Below are positions 5,074-6,485 of a DNA stretch of 6,485 bases, in pieces. This DNA comes from Bordetella parapertussis (GTDB lineage: Bacteria; Pseudomonadota; Gammaproteobacteria; Burkholderiales; Burkholderiaceae_C). A program made the position numbers and the translations under genes. How positions within the stretch are numbered: the first letter of the stretch is position 1; each line of letters starts with the position of its first letter. The stretch is taken from assembly GCA_945871945.1 (NCBI GenBank), contig CAMBXY010000082.1, positions 1 through 6,485 of the forward strand. Reading direction: 5' to 3'. The notes beneath the pieces were generated by a model that did no database searches, was not told the DNA's origin, and saw nothing but the letters and a program-made list of their open reading frames with translations.

Positions 5074-6485
5074 ATGCGCCTGCTTGGCAAAGCGCTGACC
5101 TTCGACGATGTGTTGTTGGTCCCAGCCTATTCACAAGTCCTGCCCAAGGACACCCAACTCTCTACCCTGTTTTCACGCAATATCGCCTTGAATTTGCCCC
5201 TGGTGTCTGCCGCCATGGACACGGTGACCGAAGCGCGCTTGGCCATCGCCATTGCCCAAGAAGGTGGCATGGGCATTGTTCACAAAAATTTAACGCCAGA
5301 GCAACAAGCCGCTGAAGTCGCCAAAGTCAAGCGATATGAGAGTGGCGTGCTGCTCGATCCCGTGGTTATCACGCCAGAACACACGGTTCGCCAGGTCATG
5401 GCCATGTCGGAGCAAATGGGTATTTCCGGTTTTCCTGTGTGTGATGGCGGCAAAGTGGTGGGCATAGTCTCAGGACGGGACTTGCGCTTTGAAACCCGCT
5501 ATGACGTGCAAGTGAAAGAAATCATGACGCCACGCGAGCGCTTGATTACCGTTCCTGAAGGCACCACGCCCGAGCAAGCCAAAGCATTGCTCAATAAGCA
5601 CAAACTCGAGCGCTTGCTTGTGATCAATGACGCGTTTGAGCTCAAGGGTCTCATCACCGTCAAAGACATCACCAAGCAAACCAGCTTTCCTACTGCCGCT
5701 CGAGACTCCTCGGGGCGCTTGCGTGTAGGCGCAGCAGTGGGCGTAGGTCCTGGCACCGAAGAGCGCGTTGCGGCATTGGTCAAAGCCGGTGTCGACGCCA
5801 TCGTGGTCGACACCGCTCACGGCCATAGCCACGGAGTGATCGAGCGGGTTCGCTGGGTGAAAAAAAACTACCCCCATATCGATGTGGTGGGCGGCAATAT
5901 CGCTACCGGCGCTGCAGCCTTGGCCTTGGTCGAGGCGGGTGCGGATGGTGTGAAGGTAGGTATTGGTCCCGGCTCGATTTGCACCACCCGTATCGTGGCG
6001 GGTGTGGGCGTTCCCCAAATTACCGCGATTGACAACGTGGCCATGGCCTTGCAAGGCACAGGTGTGCCTTTGATTGCCGATGGCGGCATTCGCTACAGCG
6101 GCGACATTGCCAAAGCCATTGCTGCAGGCGCATCCTGCGTGATGATGGGCGGCATGTTTGCGGGCACGGAAGAAGCACCTGGCGAGATTATTCTTTACCA
6201 AGGACGCAGCTACAAAAGCTATCGTGGCATGGGCAGCATTGGCGCCATGCAACAAGGCAGCGCAGACCGTTACTTTCAAGAGGCCACCACCGGCAACCCC
6301 AACGCCGATAAATTGGTGCCCGAGGGCATTGAAGGGCGTGTTCCTTACAAAGGCTCTATGGTCAGCATCGTTTACCAAATGGCGGGAGGCGTGCGGGCTG
6401 CCATGGGCTACTGCGGTTGTGCCAGCATAGAAGACATGCGCAACCGTGCCGAGTTTGTGGAGATATCCACGGCGGGCATGCGTGA
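5074..6485 (+). CDS. guaB: Inosine-5'-monophosphate dehydrogenase GuaB (3' end cut off)
   Basis: The frame is open from ATG 5074 to the window end: 470 complete codons plus two bases, against about 490 residues for the family, so only some 20 residues are missing. IMPDH oxidises IMP to XMP with NAD+, the committed step of GTP synthesis in the cytosol. The N-terminal part of the barrel ([13 protein letters not shown], 8-20) is followed by two CBS domains (about 92-205; [11 protein letters not shown] and [11 protein letters not shown] open the two repeats), then the rest of the barrel. The catalytic loop [11 protein letters not shown] (296-306) holds Cys303; D336 in IADGGIR binds the IMP ribose; the monovalent-cation and phosphate loops GGNIATG (273-279) and MMGGMFAG (357-364) are present; and the mobile flap contains R399-Y400 in [15 protein letters not shown] and [12 protein letters not shown] follow near the end. 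No frameshift or missing catalytic residue is seen. guaA often follows in this group but lies outside the window. Confidence 0.97.
   Translation, partial: MRLLGKALTFDDVLLVPAYSQVLPKDTQLSTLFSRNIALNLPLVSAAMDTVTEARLAIAIAQEGGMGIVHKNLTPEQQAAEVAKVKRYESGVLLDPVVITPEHTVRQVMAMSEQMGISGFPVCDGGKVVGIVSGRDLRFETRYDVQVKEIMTPRERLITVPEGTTPEQAKALLNKHKLERLLVINDAFELKGLITVKDITKQTSFPTAARDSSGRLRVGAAVGVGPGTEERVAALVKAGVDAIVVDTAHGHSHGVIERVRWVKKNYPHIDVVGGNIATGAAALALVEAGADGVKVGIGPGSICTTRIVAGVGVPQITAIDNVAMALQGTGVPLIADGGIRYSGDIAKAIAAGASCVMMGGMFAGTEEAPGEIILYQGRSYKSYRGMGSIGAMQQGSADRYFQEATTGNPNADKLVPEGIEGRVPYKGSMVSIVYQMAGGVRAAMGYCGCASIEDMRNRAEFVEISTAGMR

Noticed and set aside
5063..5076. GGAGATATACCATG before guaB is identical to the translation start region of common T7-based expression vectors, raising the question of vector contamination.
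   Set aside because: The bases on both sides are native: rnfH and its spacer upstream, continuous guaB coding downstream, with no other vector sequence. A purine-rich binding site followed by an AT-rich spacer makes a chance match plausible.
4617..5090. Minus-strand frame of 157 codons across the ratA end, rnfH and the guaB start.
   Set aside because: It is antisense to two well-supported genes and to the guaB ribosome binding site; the Arg/Ser-rich translation matches no family that I know.
5470..6378. Open frame of 302 codons on the minus strand opposite guaB.
   Set aside because: It is exactly antisense to conserved guaB codons; its composition (many His, Ala, Gly and Asn) is the usual mirror of a conserved GC-biased gene and shows no recognisable domain or ribosome binding site.
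1..6485. Mobile elements, CRISPR arrays, phage genes, tRNA genes or long repeats.
   Set aside because: Genes cover nearly all of the window, all recognised proteins are core functions, gaps are at most 71 bases, and no repeated blocks or terminal inverted repeats were found by eye.

Overview
This window is a compact, ordinary stretch of a bacterial chromosome. Gene content and order (smpB facing ratA-rnfH, then guaB; tesA facing an ABC ATPase; a Burkholderia-type cystathionine beta-lyase) point to a betaproteobacterium, most likely Burkholderiales. A Comamonadaceae-like genome fits best, but that is an inference from protein flavour, moderate GC and order; no rRNA or other marker gene is present. 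Eight genes are complete or nearly so, plus one unidentified C-terminal fragment. No tRNA, rRNA, tmRNA, insertion sequence, CRISPR array, phage gene or long non-coding stretch was found. The longest gap between genes is 71 bases.

Left part (1-2383): the tail of an unidentified gene ends 3 bases before metC (84-1316, +). metC meets mnmH (1289-2383, -) tail to tail and the two coding regions overlap by 28 bases. mnmH is preceded on the same strand by tesA (2383-3024, -), with stop and start fused as TGATG, so tesA-mnmH form a translationally coupled pair.

Middle (3018-4235): tesA starts with GTG almost on top of the start of a YbbA/LolD-type ABC ATPase (+). The tesA/ybbA head-to-head pair is known from Escherichia coli, but here the partner permease is missing. 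The next gene is smpB on the opposite strand, only 3 bases beyond the ATPase stop.

Right part (4184-6485): smpB (-) and ratA-rnfH (+) diverge from a 71-base region. It holds an inverted repeat that, read toward smpB, is followed by a T-rich run and looks like an intrinsic terminator or attenuator. ratA and rnfH overlap by ATGA. guaB follows after 57 bases with its own good ribosome binding site and a possible -10 box, and is cut by the window end after 470 codons.

Functionally this is housekeeping: sulfur amino acid metabolism (metC), wobble-uridine selenation of tRNA (mnmH), a periplasmic esterase with an ABC ATPase (tesA and its neighbour), ribosome rescue (smpB), a START-domain protein (ratA), a small beta-grasp protein (rnfH) and guanine nucleotide synthesis (guaB). 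I see no evidence for a new biological system. The points worth a second look are the smpB/ratA regulatory region, the ATPase without a permease, the unusual sequence around the cofactor site of MetC, and the extreme packing of gene ends.
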